Shown: positions 44,040 to 56,426, counted from the stretch's first letter. The stretch is DNA of 64,000 bases from Meghimatium bilineatum (GCA_034231615.1 CM067317.1:19985379-20049378), one strand, 5' to 3'. The notes: a model not told the origin generated them from the letters alone. Program-made: numbers and translations.

Positions 44040-46737
44040 GACATAAGTACACACAAAAACAGTACAAGTGGATGAGGACATATAAGTAAGCACACACAAA
44101 ACCAGTACAAGTGGATGAGGACATAAGTAAGCACACACACACAAACACTACAAGTGGATGAGGACATATAAGTAAGCACACACAAAAACAGTACATGTGG
44201 ATGAGGACATATAAGTAAGCACACACAAAAACAGTACAAGTGGATGAGGACATATAAGTAAGCACACACACAAAAACAGTACAAGTGGATGAGGACATAT
44301 AAGTAAGCACACACAGAAACAGTACAAGTGGATGAGGACATATAAGTAAGCACACACAAAAACAGAACAAGTGGATGAGGACATATAAGTAAGCACACAC
44401 AAAAACAGTACAAGTGGATGAGGACATATAAGTAAGCACACACAAAAACAGTACAAGTGGATGAGGACATATAAGTAAGCACACACAAAAACAGTACAAG
44501 TGGATGAGGACATAAGTAAGCACACACACACAAACACTACAAGTGGATGAGGACATATAAGTAAGCACACACAAAAACAGTACATGTGGATGAGGACATA
44601 TAAGTAAGCACACACAAAAACAGTACAAGTGGATGAGGACATATAAGTAAGCACACACACAAAAACAGTACAAGTGAATGATGACATATAAGTAAGCACA
44701 CACAAAAACAGTACAAGTGGATGAGGACATATAAGTAAGCACATACAAAAACAGTACAAGTGGATGAGGACATATAAGTAAGCACACACAAAAACAGTAC
44801 AAGCAGATGAGGACATATAAGTAAGCACACACAAAAACAGTACAAGCGGATGAGGACATATAAGTAAGCACACACACAAAAACAGTACAAGTGGATGAGG
44901 ACATATAAGTAAGCACACACAGAAACAGTACAAGCGGATGAGGACATATAAGTAAGCACACATAAAAACAGTACAAGTGGATGAGGACATATAAGTAAGC
45001 ACACACACAAAAACAGTACAAGTGGATGAGGACATATAAGTAAGCACACACAAAAACAGTACAAGTGGATGAGGACATATAAGTAAGCACACACAAAAAC
45101 AGTACAAGTGGATGAGGACATATAAGTAAGCACACACAAAAACAGTACAAGCGGATGAGAACATATAAGTAAGCACACATAAAAACAGTACAAGTGGATG
45201 AGGACATATAAGTAAGCACACACAAAAACAGTACAAGTGGATGAGGACATATAAGTAAGCACACATAAAAACAGTACAAGTGGATGAGGACATATAAGTA
45301 AGCACACACAAAAACAGTACAAGTGGATGAGGACATATAAGTAAGCACACAAAAACAGTACAAGTGGATGAGGACATATAAGTAAGCACACACAAAAACA
45401 GTACATGTGGATGAGGACATATAAGTAAGCACACACAAAAACAGTACAAGTGGATGAGGACATATAAGTAAGCACACACACAAAAACAGTACAAGTGGAT
45501 GAGGACATATAAGTAAGCACACACAGAAACAGTACAAGTGGATGAGGACATATAAGTAAGCACACACAAAAACAGAACAAGTGGATGAGGACATATAAGT
45601 AAGCACACACAAAAACAGTACAAGTGGATGAGGACATATAAGTAAGCACACACAAAAACAGTACAAGTGGATGAGGACATATAAGTAAGCACACACAAAA
45701 ACAGTACAAGTGGATGAGGACATAAGTAAGCACACACACACAAACACTACAAGTGGATGAGGACATATAAGTAAGCACACACAAAAACAGTACATGTGGA
45801 TGAGGACATATAAGTAAGCACACACAAAAACAGTACAAGTGGATGAGGACATATAAGTAAGCACACACACAAAAACAGTACAAGTGAATGATGACATATA
45901 AGTAAGCACACACAAAAACAGTACAAGTGGATGAGGACATATAAGTAAGCACATACAAAAACAGTACAAGTGGATGAGGACATATAAGTAAGCACACACA
46001 AAAACAGTACAAGCAGATGAGGACATATAAGTAAGCACACACAAAAACAGTACAAGCGGATGAGGACATATAAGTAAGCACACACACAAAAACAGTACAA
46101 GTGGATGAGGACATATAAGTAAGCACACACAGAAACAGTACAAGCGGATGAGGACATATAAGTAAGCACACATAAAAACAGTACAAGTGGATGAGGACAT
46201 ATAAGTAAGCACACACACAAAAACAGTACAAGTGGATGAGGACATATAAGTAAGCACACACAAAAACAGTACAAGTGGATGAGGACATATAAGTAAGCAC
46301 ACACAAAAACAGTACAAGTGGATGAGGACATATAAGTAAGCACACACAAAAACAGTACAAGCGGATGAGAACATATAAGTAAGCACACATAAAAACAGTA
46401 CAAGTGGATGAGGACATATAAGTAAGCACACACAAAAACAGTACAAGTGGATGAGGACATATAAGTAAGCACACATAAAAACAGTACAAGTGGATGAGGA
46501 CATATAAGTAAGCACACACAAAAACAGTACAAGTGGATGAGGACATATAAGTAAGCACACAAAAACAGTACAAGTGGATGAGGACATATAAGTAAGCACA
46601 CACAAAAACAGTACAAGTGGATGAGGACATATAAGTAAGCACACAAAAACAGTACAAGTGGATGAGGACATATAAGTAAGCACACACAAAAACAGTACAA
46701 GTGGATGAGAACACATAAGTACACATAGAAAGAGTAC
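44040..46737. repeat. 43-bp satellite, about 63 copies, with 1210-bp higher-order duplication
   Basis: Unit gtacaagtggatgaggacat, ataagtaagcacacacaaaa, aca. Variant units (acatgtgg, acatacaaaa, aagcagatgagg, gaatgatgaca, gcggatgagaaca, agaaacag) each recur exactly 1210 bp apart from about 44158 to 46577, so a block of about 28 units is tandemly duplicated. On the minus strand the unit has no stop in any frame and 43 is not divisible by 3. This yields meaningless frames of up to 901 codons (CPHPLVLFLCVLTYMSSSTC type). Confidence 0.98.
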
Positions 46738-46989
46738 AGGTGGAAGAGGGCATTGCGAACATATTTTGTAGAATGCGATAAATTATGTGCCGATAAGTCA
46801 GGGAGCTGTGATAACTTGAACAGTCTTGAAGACAGAAACAAGAGAATAGATAACTAGGTGAGACAGAAGCACAACTTGAATACACGCTGAGCTTATCATG
46901 ACGTGATGAGTTTTAGAAACATAACTAAAGGAAACACATACAGTGAAACAAGCCAAAGAATTTAAACAATTTTTTTTCAAAATGGAAGA

Positions 46990-47560
46990 CTAGACAAAGA
47001 AATAGAAATTAAGGTGTCAAAAAGCAAACACAGTGACCTACCAACTTTCACCATTACTTCTTCACCCTAAGATCAAGATGGACACCAAAAGACAGATAAT
47101 ATCTACAATTTTTATACCAACACTCTGCTACCAATGTCGAACATGGTCTTTAACAGCCCCGCAGCAGAGGAAAATTGTTACATGTGAATTGAAGTGACTG
47201 AGAAAAACTGCAATAGTTACCAAACTTGAAAAAATTATAAATTAAAAAATAAGGAAAAGAGTTGGTATATCATGTAATGAACATATTGAAAGAGTGCAAT
47301 TAAAATGGTTCCGTCACCTTATAATAATGAACCCAAACACCAATAAGAGCATATAACAAAAGAATATTCGCACAGAAGGCCAAAGGTAGACCAAGTGGAT
47401 AGAAATCATCAAGATAGCTTTGAACAGACATGGGCTTAATACAACCTTGGAACGGCAACTTAAGTTCACAACAAAACGCTTAACAGAAAGTTTGGTACGA
47501 TCAAACACCATTCACCTGGGGATAGACAATATACAACAAAAGTAAGCAGCTTCGGGATAA
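46990..47560 (+). mobile_element. LINE ORF2 C-terminal relic
   Basis: Translation gives IFIPTLCYQCRTWSL (47110-47154), VTCELK, LRKTAIVT, RVGISCNEHIERVQLKWFRH (about 47258-47317) and WIEIIKIALNRHGLN. The match is to the LINE tail with the LCYQC-TW-L block and QLKWFGH. It is related to 12460-12790 but better preserved. Stop codons are present and it is truncated at the 5' end. Confidence 0.85.
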
Positions 47561-49094
47561 AACAACGGGTAGAAGGAAACGGGAAGTAATGAATCAACGA
47601 TACATTTAAGGGGAAACATCATATCGGAGAAAAGATAGTACATAAATCAGAGACAAATGAATGTATTACATGCTTAATGTATACGGAAAGGACGGAAGAT
47701 GCTAATGTTACGCTAATGTTGAAAGATTGGGAGAAACTATGCTAAGACATACCAGATGTGAACAAGAAACAGTCTGTGCAAATGAGGATTTATAGACATG
47801 TATACAATGAATACTGAGACAGGCTACGGAAGAGTTGGACATGATACAAAGCAGAGACAAATGTTTGTGATTTTTTTCCCTGTAACTTTAAGGTACTCTA
47901 AATTATTGTAGTGAAATAACTGAGGTATTACACCTCGTTAATTTTCTTAAGTATATGTGCTTGAGTAAAAATGCAAATTGGAGGGTTATCGTGAGATGGA
48001 CTTAGGCAGTCTATTAGAGTGAACTACCAAGGCAAGAGGGTGTTGGAGTGCTGCCAACGTTTCAGGAGAAGACGGTCCATGATGATAACGATGATGAGAG
48101 TGTATAATTGAAATAGTTCCACCAAATGAATGTCCTTAAATGCATGCACAAATAGTTTACATAATAAAGACTACATATCATTACTAGTTGTCAGTGGCGT
48201 GTTTCTATATAAGCATTGAAAACAAAGTATAACTGAACATGCAATGAAATGAAGCACAATAAAGAATTCATGAACGTTAAGTGTACAAAAGAAAGATGCC
48301 ATCTCATAACTAATTCCGTCTGAAAAAAATACTTCAGCATATGCATCAGTGTTCAGATGCTACAATCAGCAAGAAAACTGGACATGCAGTAAATCAGTGA
48401 AATAAAGAAGAAAAAAACCACAGACCTCAATTAAAACATATAAATAAATTATTTTCAGTTCATTCTTGTAATTTCAGTCTAGAATATGAGATAGCTCCCA
48501 ATTGTTTCTGTCCATAATGTAAATTATTATTTGTGGCAGCTCATAGATCTGGATTCTGTCCATCAAATATACACTGTATTCTTCTCATTGTCAAAGACAC
48601 AATTATTGTGTTAGTTTTGGTACCCTTCTCGTAATAAGATTTAGTTCTACGTATACTATTTTGAAACGCGATATCTGAAGATTTAGTTATAACTGTACTT
48701 TTTGAAACACGATATGTCAAGAATGAGTTGTTGAAAGTTTCTGAAACTTTGCAAATGGTTTCATAACATGTTAATCATTGTGAGAACAGGCCTTATTTCT
48801 ATAGATGCTTTTAAAAAAATATTAATAAGGTACCATTTTATCTCTAAATCATCACACGCAGTAAACCCTATATTTATTAATATTCAAAATATTTTTGTAG
48901 CAACACATAGGGCATTCATTTGCGGAAATGCATGCAAAATTGCAGCTCTTTGTGTTAAGAAATAATTCTTCTGCGATTGTTTAAAGATACCCAGTATTTT
49001 GTAATGTTGCGGCGGGAATATTAAATAACTAATTATTATAATTATGGGGCCAATCATGTTTAGAAATCTCGCACTGTGGGGAATACTTTGATTG
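47561..49094. other. 1.5 kb of intron, nothing recognised
   Basis: AT-rich. Short frames only (48768-48965 plus, 48884-49135 minus). Confidence 0.5.
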
Positions 49095-49456
49095 AGTTGA
49101 TTTAAATTCGTTAACGTCCCCCTTTTCCAACACATTGAGACGTTTTGGGAAATACAGTGTTATTCATTGACTAAAAATTATAATAAATATTCATTATTTA
49201 TTTTTAATTAACCAAAGGAATACATACAGAGGAAGCAGTCAGTATCTCACACACACAGTCATTATACCAGATCTGGTACCCAATTCCTTGGCTATGTCAA
49301 CCTAGGACCGTTTGTAGTTTAAGAATATTGCCACTTAGAATATGAAATTGAACCAGGAGCACCCGACTAGGAAGCCAGCTCACAAACAACGTTGTTAATT
49401 CGGCCCCCTTAACTTCGTAATATGAGAACTTGAATCTCACGTGATCATAAGCGCAA

Positions 49457-49497
<41 letters not shown>

Positions 49498-49885
49498 AAA
49501 AATGCATGTTTCTACCATACGCACACCTTAAAGATGGTACTATGTTTGTTAACTGTTGATTATGACAGGTGTGTGCTTTATAGAACGTTAAGGGGGCCGA
49601 GTTATCCCAGTTGTTAGTGAGCTGGCTTCTAGCCGGGTGCTGCTGGTTCAATTTGCCTGTTCTAAGTGGAAATATTCTTAAACCACCATGGTCCTATGTA
49701 GACATAGCCCAATGAACTGGGTACCAGATGTGGTATAAAAGCTGTGCGTGTGTATGATGACTACTTCCTCTGAGTATTCTATTGGTTAATTAAAAATATG
49801 GAATGAATAACACTGCATTTTCCAAAACGTTTCAATGTCAAGGAAAAGGGTAACTTTAATTAATTTAAATTAACATTATGAACTT
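49095..49885. repeat. Large imperfect inverted duplication around an (AT)n centre
   Basis: Left arm about 49095-49430 and right arm about 49580-49885 are inverted copies, roughly 80% alike. Examples are gttttgggaaatacagtgtt, accagatctggtaccca, agccagctcac and cggcccccttaac, each with its counterpart. Each arm holds a SINE-like unit (family G): gttagtgagctggcttctag as A-box region and ctggttcaatttgcctg as B-box region. One arm has an extra AT-rich 25-30 bp. The centre has (at)n at 49458-49494. Frames over the centre are spurious. Confidence 0.9.
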
Positions 49886-50329
49886 AGCAGCACAGAGGTG
49901 AGAATGAAAATTATGCCACGAAACACTAATCAGAAGTCACGATATCACATCAAAAGCTGAATGTACAAAATCCATAATGCAGGAGTGATTAAGACATACA
50001 ATATGATTATGCAAGCTAGATCCATCAGTTTTGATAATGAAATACAGTCATCCCTCTATATCTACAGGTTTTGTACCAGCAATTTAATGATGTTCACCGC
50101 AAACATTTAAGAGTTAAAAATATACAAAACTTAAAATTGACAAATGAAATTTCATATGAATTTCATTTTTTTACGAGATAAAACAGAGAAGTTGTGACTA
50201 GGCCAAAAAGTATCATCTGATCGATACTGTTGCCAATAAGGCCTATGAGATAACTGGAAATCCAGCCTTTAAAATAACATTTTATTATTCAATTGATTTT
50301 AAATGAGTTCAAAAGTCATATAGGATGGA
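49886..50329. other. Intron sequence, nothing recognised
   Basis: No recognised content. Confidence 0.4.
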
Positions 50330-50565
50330 ATTCAATGAACTCGGTTTCCCATATGTACTCCGTCACTCTCAACGAAGCAGCACGCCTGCCGCCTGTCGAG
50401 AGTACCACTCATAGCACGTAACTCCGTAGATTCAAGTGATAATCCACAGGGATCTCTGAAAAAATCCACCTTGTAAATAAGACAACACGAGCCGGATTCG
50501 AACTCATGACCTCTTGATGCACAAGGCGAACAGCTTAACCACTGTGCTACGCAGCTGTCTTTAAG
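50330..50565 (-). mobile_element. tRNA-like SINE, family B (near full length)
   Basis: Inverse copy: cggtttcccatatgtactcc, caacgaagcagcacgcctgc, gcacgtaactccgtag, gtgataatccacagggatct, then the minus-strand B box gagttcgaatccggc and head gtggttaagctgttcgcctt. The best reference copy together with 62485-62695. Confidence 0.9.
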
Positions 50566-50569
50566 TCTT

Positions 50570-50740
50570 CTTCATTTTCAACGTTCCTCTCCAACTCCCG
50601 CTGGATCTTTCATGTATCAGGACAGTGGTCCTAATAAATTCCAGCAGGATGTAGTCTAGAGAATGGAAATAAGTTATGTCGCCATTTTATTTTCGCCAAT
50701 GGCTCAATACATCCGTCTTCGGTGAAGCTGTCTTACACGA
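50570..50740 (-). repeat. Dispersed repeat family C, variant C'
   Basis: gttcctctccaactcccgct, ccagcaggatgtagtctaga, gaatggaaataagttatgtc, gccattttattttcgccaat, catccgtcttcgg. It sits directly behind the SINE B copy and is followed by a half copy of MITE family E (to about 50830). Confidence 0.82.
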
Positions 50741-50830
50741 AGTATAATCATAGTAACCAATGAAAATAAAGAATAATTAAATGTTATTCAGAAGGCTTGA
50801 ACCAGTAGGTCTTTATTGCAGAGGAACATG

Positions 50831-53075
50831 CTCTAATGCTACAAAATAGAATACTCCAAGCTCTTTGGGAATTTGTTATTTTTGTTACCCAGGGTATCCA
50901 TGGGAGTGTTCTGGAATATAAATAATCAAGAGGGTTGACTGTATACATATTATGTGTATCTTTAACCCAAACGATGAACTAAACGTATGAAAACGAATAC
51001 CTACTGACTACCAGTTTCATCCCTGAAAAATGTAGTGGGCATATGTTTCTGACATTTGCTATAAGTTTACTCAATAGTATATTACTTATAACACTTACAG
51101 AACGTATAAATATATCAAATAAGCCATACCTGTCAACTTCCAGAATGATTATTCTGTGCTACAGTCCAAAATACATCTAAAAATCTGTATTTTAACTCTA
51201 AATGCTGTATTAAGTGTATTCCACACAAAATATGTATATTAAATATCAATACAGATGTATCATTTAAATCATAATATACCAGTATTTTGTATTAATACAA
51301 GAAAATGTGTACTAGTTGACAGGTATGGATGCTAATATCAAGTAATCAAACAGCACATAATGTCATATCTGTGTGAAGGGTTTGATATATCACAGAACTA
51401 TGTATTAATATTTGGAGGTGAGTTAACCATTTTTTTTCTCTGGATTAAAAATTTGATCTAAAAAATTCCTAGCTCTAATATTTAAGTAAATTATAAAATA
51501 TTATAACAAGTAGGAAATATAACAATTATATTCAAGTAGGAATTTCTAATATTTAAACTAGTGGAAAGTAGCTTGATTGAGAGACCAAGGAAAAAATGTT
51601 CATAAGAGCTGCAATGGATGTGGTGAATAGAGATCACTCATGTTCAATAATCATGACTAAATATGACAGATAATACAATATTTGAATAGTTATAATAGTA
51701 ATAATAATAATAATAAACTCTTTACTGTACTTTAAACATGACATGATAATTTGGGGGGGATATGTATACAAAGGTAATAATGCAATTATCTTGGGCTGTG
51801 ATGTAGTGTTGTCAGTACCTCTTTCTTTTTTTCTCTTTTCATGAAGTTCTCCCTATTCTTCTATATACCGGTATCTACATCTCAAAAGCATCAATGATAT
51901 CTTCCTAATTGTTCATCATTATCCATGATTCTGGGCCATACATTTATGTAGAGTGATGTAGCATTTTATAATTATCATTTTTAATTTGTTCATGATCTGT
52001 CTGGATGTCAGTAGTTTCTTCATGCCATTGGAAGTACTATTAGCCATTCCTATTCTCTTTTTTAACTTCTATATCACATCTACTAATAACAATATCTAAC
52101 AATGAAATTATACATATCCTTTTTTCATTTCAGAGGTGTATCCTAGAGCCCTTCATTGGGAGGAAGAAATAGGATCACTGAGCCCTATCCAGCATTTGAT
52201 TAAATGCCTCTATAGTTGGCTGTCTATAGAACTAATGTATGTAAATCAAACTGCTACAGAAACTGCCACTGTGAGGTACATAATAAATGCTTTGTGGCAG
52301 GCCATTTTTGAGGGAGGGCATGCAGTGGTAGATCTATGGTTCTAGTGGAGTGAAAACTAGAAAGTAGGAAGATAGATTTGTCAGAACAGGTGGGAGTATA
52401 CAGTTTACAATATCTAGATTTTGGTAACACAACAATCATGTTGACTCCATGAATACAAGAGTGTATATACACCAGAGACTCTAGGCATGTATGCCATCAG
52501 AGGCATGCAAATACATTTTTAGTGGCACTCTACACACAGCTTGTGTCAGTGGTGAAAACATATGCTAGTTATTACAGTTATTGAAAGCATGACTAATGTA
52601 ATTCTCTAAACTTGTGGTAGTAGAACACCATTAATTTATTAGTGGTGACATTTAGAACTCAATAGGAACAGTTTCTGATCCCTTTACTATAACAATTTGT
52701 TCACTAAGATTCAAAACAAAAACTTCTGGCAGACTTCAAATCATATTAGTATATCTACTTATCCATGTCTAACAATTATTACACCAGTTGTGAGTTTCCA
52801 AAATCATCATTATTGCACAAGCACTATATTTTCACTTTTCAAACAAACATTCACTAGTCTTGTATGTACACATTACTTTATTACTTTTTTAAAACCAACA
52901 TTCACAGTTCCTGCACCAGGACTATTATTTTTAAAAACTATTTTTAATCACTTTTCTATCATCTTGACATTATCACTTAATTTTTACAAGAATTCCATAT
53001 TGTTATTGACATACACTTTCTCCCCAGTTTTAACTAGTCTTGTATCAGGGATTTTTTCATGTTAGCTAAACATAC
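50831..53075. other. 2.2 kb of intron, no recognised gene
   Basis: Small frames (52136-52345 plus, 52697-53065 plus with Ser/Thr/Phe-rich product) have no splice context or family resemblance. The latter reads through an AT-rich, low-complexity stretch. Confidence 0.5.
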
Positions 53076-53278
53076 TAAAACACAATTACTTTGTATCAAA
53101 ACTAAGGTATGTTAATAAAACACAATTACTTTGTATCAAAACTAAGGTATGTTAATAAAACACAATTACTTTGTATCAAAACTAAGGTATGTTAATAAAA
53201 CACAATTACTTTGTATCAAAACTAAGGTATGTTAATAAAACACAATTACTTTGTATCAAAACTAAGTTATGTTAATAT
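53076..53278. repeat. 40-bp minisatellite, 5 nearly identical copies
   Basis: Unit taaaacacaattactttgta, tcaaaactaaggtatgttaa. Starts 180 bp inside the giant intron from the donor of exon d. Confidence 0.97.
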
Positions 53279-53458
53279 ATTCATCATTAGCCTTACTTCA
53301 TTCATTTCAGAATCACTTTTATTTCTTTCCTTATTTTAAATCTGATCACTTTCATACAATTCTAACTTTACAAAGACAATTTTTAATGATACATGATTTA
53401 GCAACATAATTTGGACAAATATTCCATAACTTTATGTACACAAATAAATAAAACTTAC

Positions 53459-53535
53459 CGCTTAGGACCATGAACTTCTATAGAAAATTTCCTGTCCCTA
53501 TAGTAGAGATTCTCCAGATTTTTCCAAGTAAAAAA
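53459..53535 (-). CDS. FRMD4: FRMD4-like exon d: FERM F3, LENLYYR block (77 nt)
   Basis: Acceptor …aattattttcag and donor gtaagttt. It encodes FFTWKNLENLYYRDRKFSIE and then VHGPK, and leaves two bases (CG) that the next exon completes to Arg. The pattern F-W-x-L-E-N-L-Y-Y/F-R-x-R/K-K-F-S-x-E-V is diagnostic of FRMD4-type F3 lobes. A 40-bp minisatellite lies 180 nt downstream in the gene's own direction (53076-53278), at the entrance of the 37-kb intron. A LINE relic (53620-53915) lies just upstream. Confidence 0.94.
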
Positions 53536-53619
53536 CTGAAAATAATTATGCACAGATTATTTCATCTCAGAATACAGATTACAACTGCTTATTTTTTTTA
53601 TAGGAAAGTTGTTTTTACT

Positions 53620-53915
53620 GTAGAAGAAATTTAATATTTTACCAAATCTATTCTGACATGGAAGAAGACTGTCTCCTCAAAACTATTTAAAAAAACGCAA
53701 ACTTACATATTTCGGACATATAAAAAAGACAATGGTTAGAAAGATAAATCATGGAGGGGAAAGTTCCAGGTAAGAGAACAAGAGGCAAACCAAGACTATA
53801 ATGAACACATGATATAGAATACCTTCTGAATATGAGACTGGAAGAAGCTTGGCAGCTCACACAGAACAGAGATGCTTACAGAGTGGCAGTGAGGACAACG
53901 TTTTGTAAATGACAT
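53620..53915 (+). mobile_element. LINE ORF2 C-terminal relic
   Basis: Broken frame with YFGHIKK-like, GKVPGKRTRGKPRL (about 53758-53800) and EEAWQLTQNRDAYRVAVRTT (about 53841-53900). This is the GxRxRGRPR … A-x-DRxxWR type end of LINE ORF2. It lies in the intron between exons c and d, antisense to the gene. Confidence 0.82.
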
Positions 53916-54100
53916 CTCTCTCTCTCTCTCTCTGACTCACTCACGCACGCACACACGCACGCACACACACACACATATATATATTAGAGAGAGATAGAGA
54001 TAGATAGAGAGAGATAGAGAGATATAGAGAGAGATAGAGAGATGAGATATAGAGATAGAGAGAGATAGATAGATAGAGAGAGATAGAGATAGAGAGAGAT

Positions 54101-54133
<33 letters not shown>

Positions 54134-54182
54134 TGAGAGAGATAGAGAGAGATGAGAGAGATAGAGAGACAGAGAGAGAGAT
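53916..54182. repeat. Compound microsatellite (tc)n(ac)n(at)n(gaga/gata)n
   Basis: About 265 bp of low-complexity purine repeat on the plus strand. Gives Ser/Leu/Tyr-only minus frames that are not genes. Confidence 0.97.
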
Positions 54183-54234
54183 ATTCTGACAGATAAAAAT
54201 GACATGAAATTGAAAATATAATCACCTTCTTCTT

Positions 54235-54560
54235 CAGTGTTCGTTCTCAAATGGAAGGTTGCTTGGTGGGGGGAAAAACTCCACTACTATGGAAAGTCAA
54301 GAACAAATGTGCTGTGTTTGCAATTTGGCTGTGATATATGTCCCTTTCAACCGGATATATTTGACTGTAGCATGGCTTTGGATCAGTTGACCTCTTTTAG
54401 CGGACAAGCAACTCCATCCCAAACCTACTTAGTCACCTCCTATGATATACATGGTAGGTCAGAGTGTTGTTATACTTTCCAACTCCCCTTTAGAACTCGG
54501 CAGCCGCGGATGGAAAATAGTTCTAAACTTATGCAACTGGGGGCATCTATGTCCCTTCAG
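54235..54560 (-). repeat. Dispersed repeat family C (diverged, expanded)
   Basis: gttcgttctcaaatgg at one end, ttggctgtgatatatgtccc, caagcaactccatccc, acctacttagtcacctccta, gatatacatggtaggtcaga. The middle has extra sequence. The 109-codon plus frame in it is incidental. Confidence 0.8.
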
Positions 54561-55244
54561 TGTTGAATACAGTGCATTGGGCTGAAATAGAGCTTTGGTT
54601 TGAGCGATGTGCTGCTAATGTATATAATTCTTGAATGTTGTTGATGTCCATAGTCACAACCTCTGTGATGGTTGCTCTGCAAAGTGTCTCTCTTAGTATT
54701 CCTTTTTTTCTGCTGCCATCTGATACCCTTTTTTAATTCTTGTAGTGAAAGTCTTTTTTTCATTCATTCTAAGTATGTGTCTGACATAAGTTCACAGTTT
54801 TCTTCTTATTGTTGTAGAAACATATCACTGTTTAGTTTCTTCTCTTACTTAATTTTTTTCATTTCAAATCTTCTCAACCAATATTTAATAGTTTTCTAAT
54901 ACATCATTTTCAAATGAACTTTATTTCTTCGCCAGTATTCTTGTTATTTTTCAACTTTTGTAACCATATGTTAATATCAATATTACAAAACTGAGGTATA
55001 CATGATGCTAATTTATGTGATTAAAATTGCCAGGATTATACAGATAATATATATGCAACCTGCACACTATCTGAAACACAGTGAGCACCTATTGATCTTT
55101 ATAAACTAAATAACCGACTAACTGCATAGCAATTCATCAAAAGTAAACTCTGATTTGCAGAGGTGAATAAAACAATGATAAATGTAGGAGAAAATAACCA
55201 CAAAAAGATTGCTAAAAATGTGCAGAAGATTTTACTTTATTGTA
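54561..55244. other. Intron sequence, nothing recognised
   Basis: T-rich plus strand. Small frames only. Confidence 0.45.
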
Positions 55245-55440
55245 TTCTGATTTTCCCTATGTACTACACTCTCAATGAAGCTACACAAGACAACCAACAG
55301 TACTATTCATAGCAATTAACTCTAATTACAAGCAAGTGATAAATCCACAGGAATCTATAAAAATATACACTTTCTCACAAGAACCCAGGATCAACCCACA
55401 ATCTCTTGAGCAGCAGGCAAATGGCTTAACCACTATGAAA
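55245..55440 (-). mobile_element. SINE family B (diverged)
   Basis: Inverse copy: ccctatgtactacactctca, gtgataaatccacaggaatc, gatcaacccacaatctcttg, atggcttaaccactatg. The B box has decayed. Confidence 0.8.
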
Positions 55441-55584
55441 AGAATAACCCCTAGGGCTTCAATGAGAAGTGTGGATTCATTGAAGAGCACCAGATGAAGA
55501 GCAGCAGGAGAGATAATTCACAGCAAGTGGTGACTAGAGATTCACATTTATAATCAATGTATTATTGAATAAAATATTTTCTCA

Positions 55585-55890
55585 AGCACATTGTTATAAA
55601 TATAGAGATATGTTTTCTGTTATAAAGATAGAGATCTGCTTTCTGTTATAAATATAGAGATATGTTTTCTGTTATAAAGACAGATATCTGCTTTCTGTTA
55701 TAAAGATAGAGATCTGCTTTCTGTTATAAAGATAGAGATCTACTTTCTGTTATAAAGATAGAGATCTGCTTTCTGTTATAAAGATAGAGATCTGCTTTCT
55801 GTTGAAAAGATAGAGATCTGCTTTCTGTTATAAAGATAGAGATCTGCTTTCTGTTGAAAAGATACAGCTGTCTTTTGTTATAAACTATAG
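55585..55890. repeat. 26-bp minisatellite, about 11 copies
   Basis: Unit gttataaagatagagatctg, ctttct. Ends about 70 bp before a family C copy. Confidence 0.96.
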
Positions 55891-55959
55891 AGATATGTTT
55901 TCAGGACGGTGCATGAGAACAGAGTATATTGTGAGAAAACAATAATGAGATCACTGATC

Positions 55960-56261
55960 CATACATACCAAACAGGAGTCTTCCTGCCTGTGCGTTGTCT
56001 GGATGATAGGGGAGCTAAGAGTAGAGACACCGTTACCTGCCAAGTATGTCGCAAGAAGTGACTACGGTAGGTTTTGGTGTGAAATTGGCTGTCCCATCCC
56101 ATAGGGTCAAAGTAGCATAGATACCATGCTGAAGTTGGATGTGTCATGCTGAAAGGTGTAGACATCACAGCTAAGCTATAAACCATGACAATACACACAC
56201 ATTCTGCTACATCCTGCTGATCTGTAGGAGTTTGATAATGAATGAAGAAGAAGAAGAAAAG
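55960..56261 (+). repeat. Dispersed repeat family C, near full length
   Basis: ggggagctaagagtagagac, accgttacctgccaagtatg tcgcaagaag, gtgaaattggctgtcccatc ccatagggtcaaagtag, gaagttggatgtgtcatg, cacagctaagctataaacca tgacaatac, ctacatcctgctgatctgta ggagtttgataatgaatgaa. One of the best copies for building a consensus. The 137-codon minus frame over it is not a gene. Confidence 0.92.
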
Positions 56262-56339
56262 TCTCCCGAGATCAATACATAGCAATAACAAACAATATAG
56301 ATGAAATAAGTAAACAAATATCAGAAATTGTGATCTTAC

Positions 56340-56426
56340 CCTTCTTGGTGTAGTCTTGTCATTCTTGTCATAGACAGATATTCCTTTGGGACTAATACCC
56401 AGCCACCATGGAATGTCTTTTTTATC
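56340..56426 (-). CDS. FRMD4: FRMD4-like exon c: FERM F3, PWWLGIS block (87 nt)
   Basis: Acceptor …gcgtttcctcag and donor gtaagatc. The exon is exactly 29 codons in phase 0/0 and encodes DKKDIPWWLGISPKGISVYD followed by KNDKTTPRR. The PWWLGxSxKGIxxYD motif is highly characteristic of FRMD4 and forms the first strands of the PH-like F3 lobe, which in FERM proteins binds membrane phospholipids and short peptides. It lies only 79 nt from a family C dispersed repeat ending near 56261, so repeats crowd the exon closely. The donor could also be read one base earlier (AAG|GG), but only the chosen site gives a GT and keeps frame with the next exon. Confidence 0.94.

Noticed and set aside
44011-46885. 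Minus-strand frames of 901, 782, 531, 364 and 177 codons as a repetitive membrane protein
   Set aside because: They read through a 43-bp satellite with no stop in any minus frame; the peptide repeats only because three nucleotide units make 43 codons. No start context, splice sites or family.
52697-53065. 122-codon plus frame
   Set aside because: Low-complexity Thr/Ser/Phe product in T-rich DNA, no splice context, no family.
53941-54250. Minus frames of 88-94 codons rich in Ser/Leu/Tyr
   Set aside because: Translation of gaga/gata microsatellite only.
55878-56291. 137-codon minus frame
   Set aside because: Covers a family C repeat copy; the same repeat elsewhere has no conserved frame.
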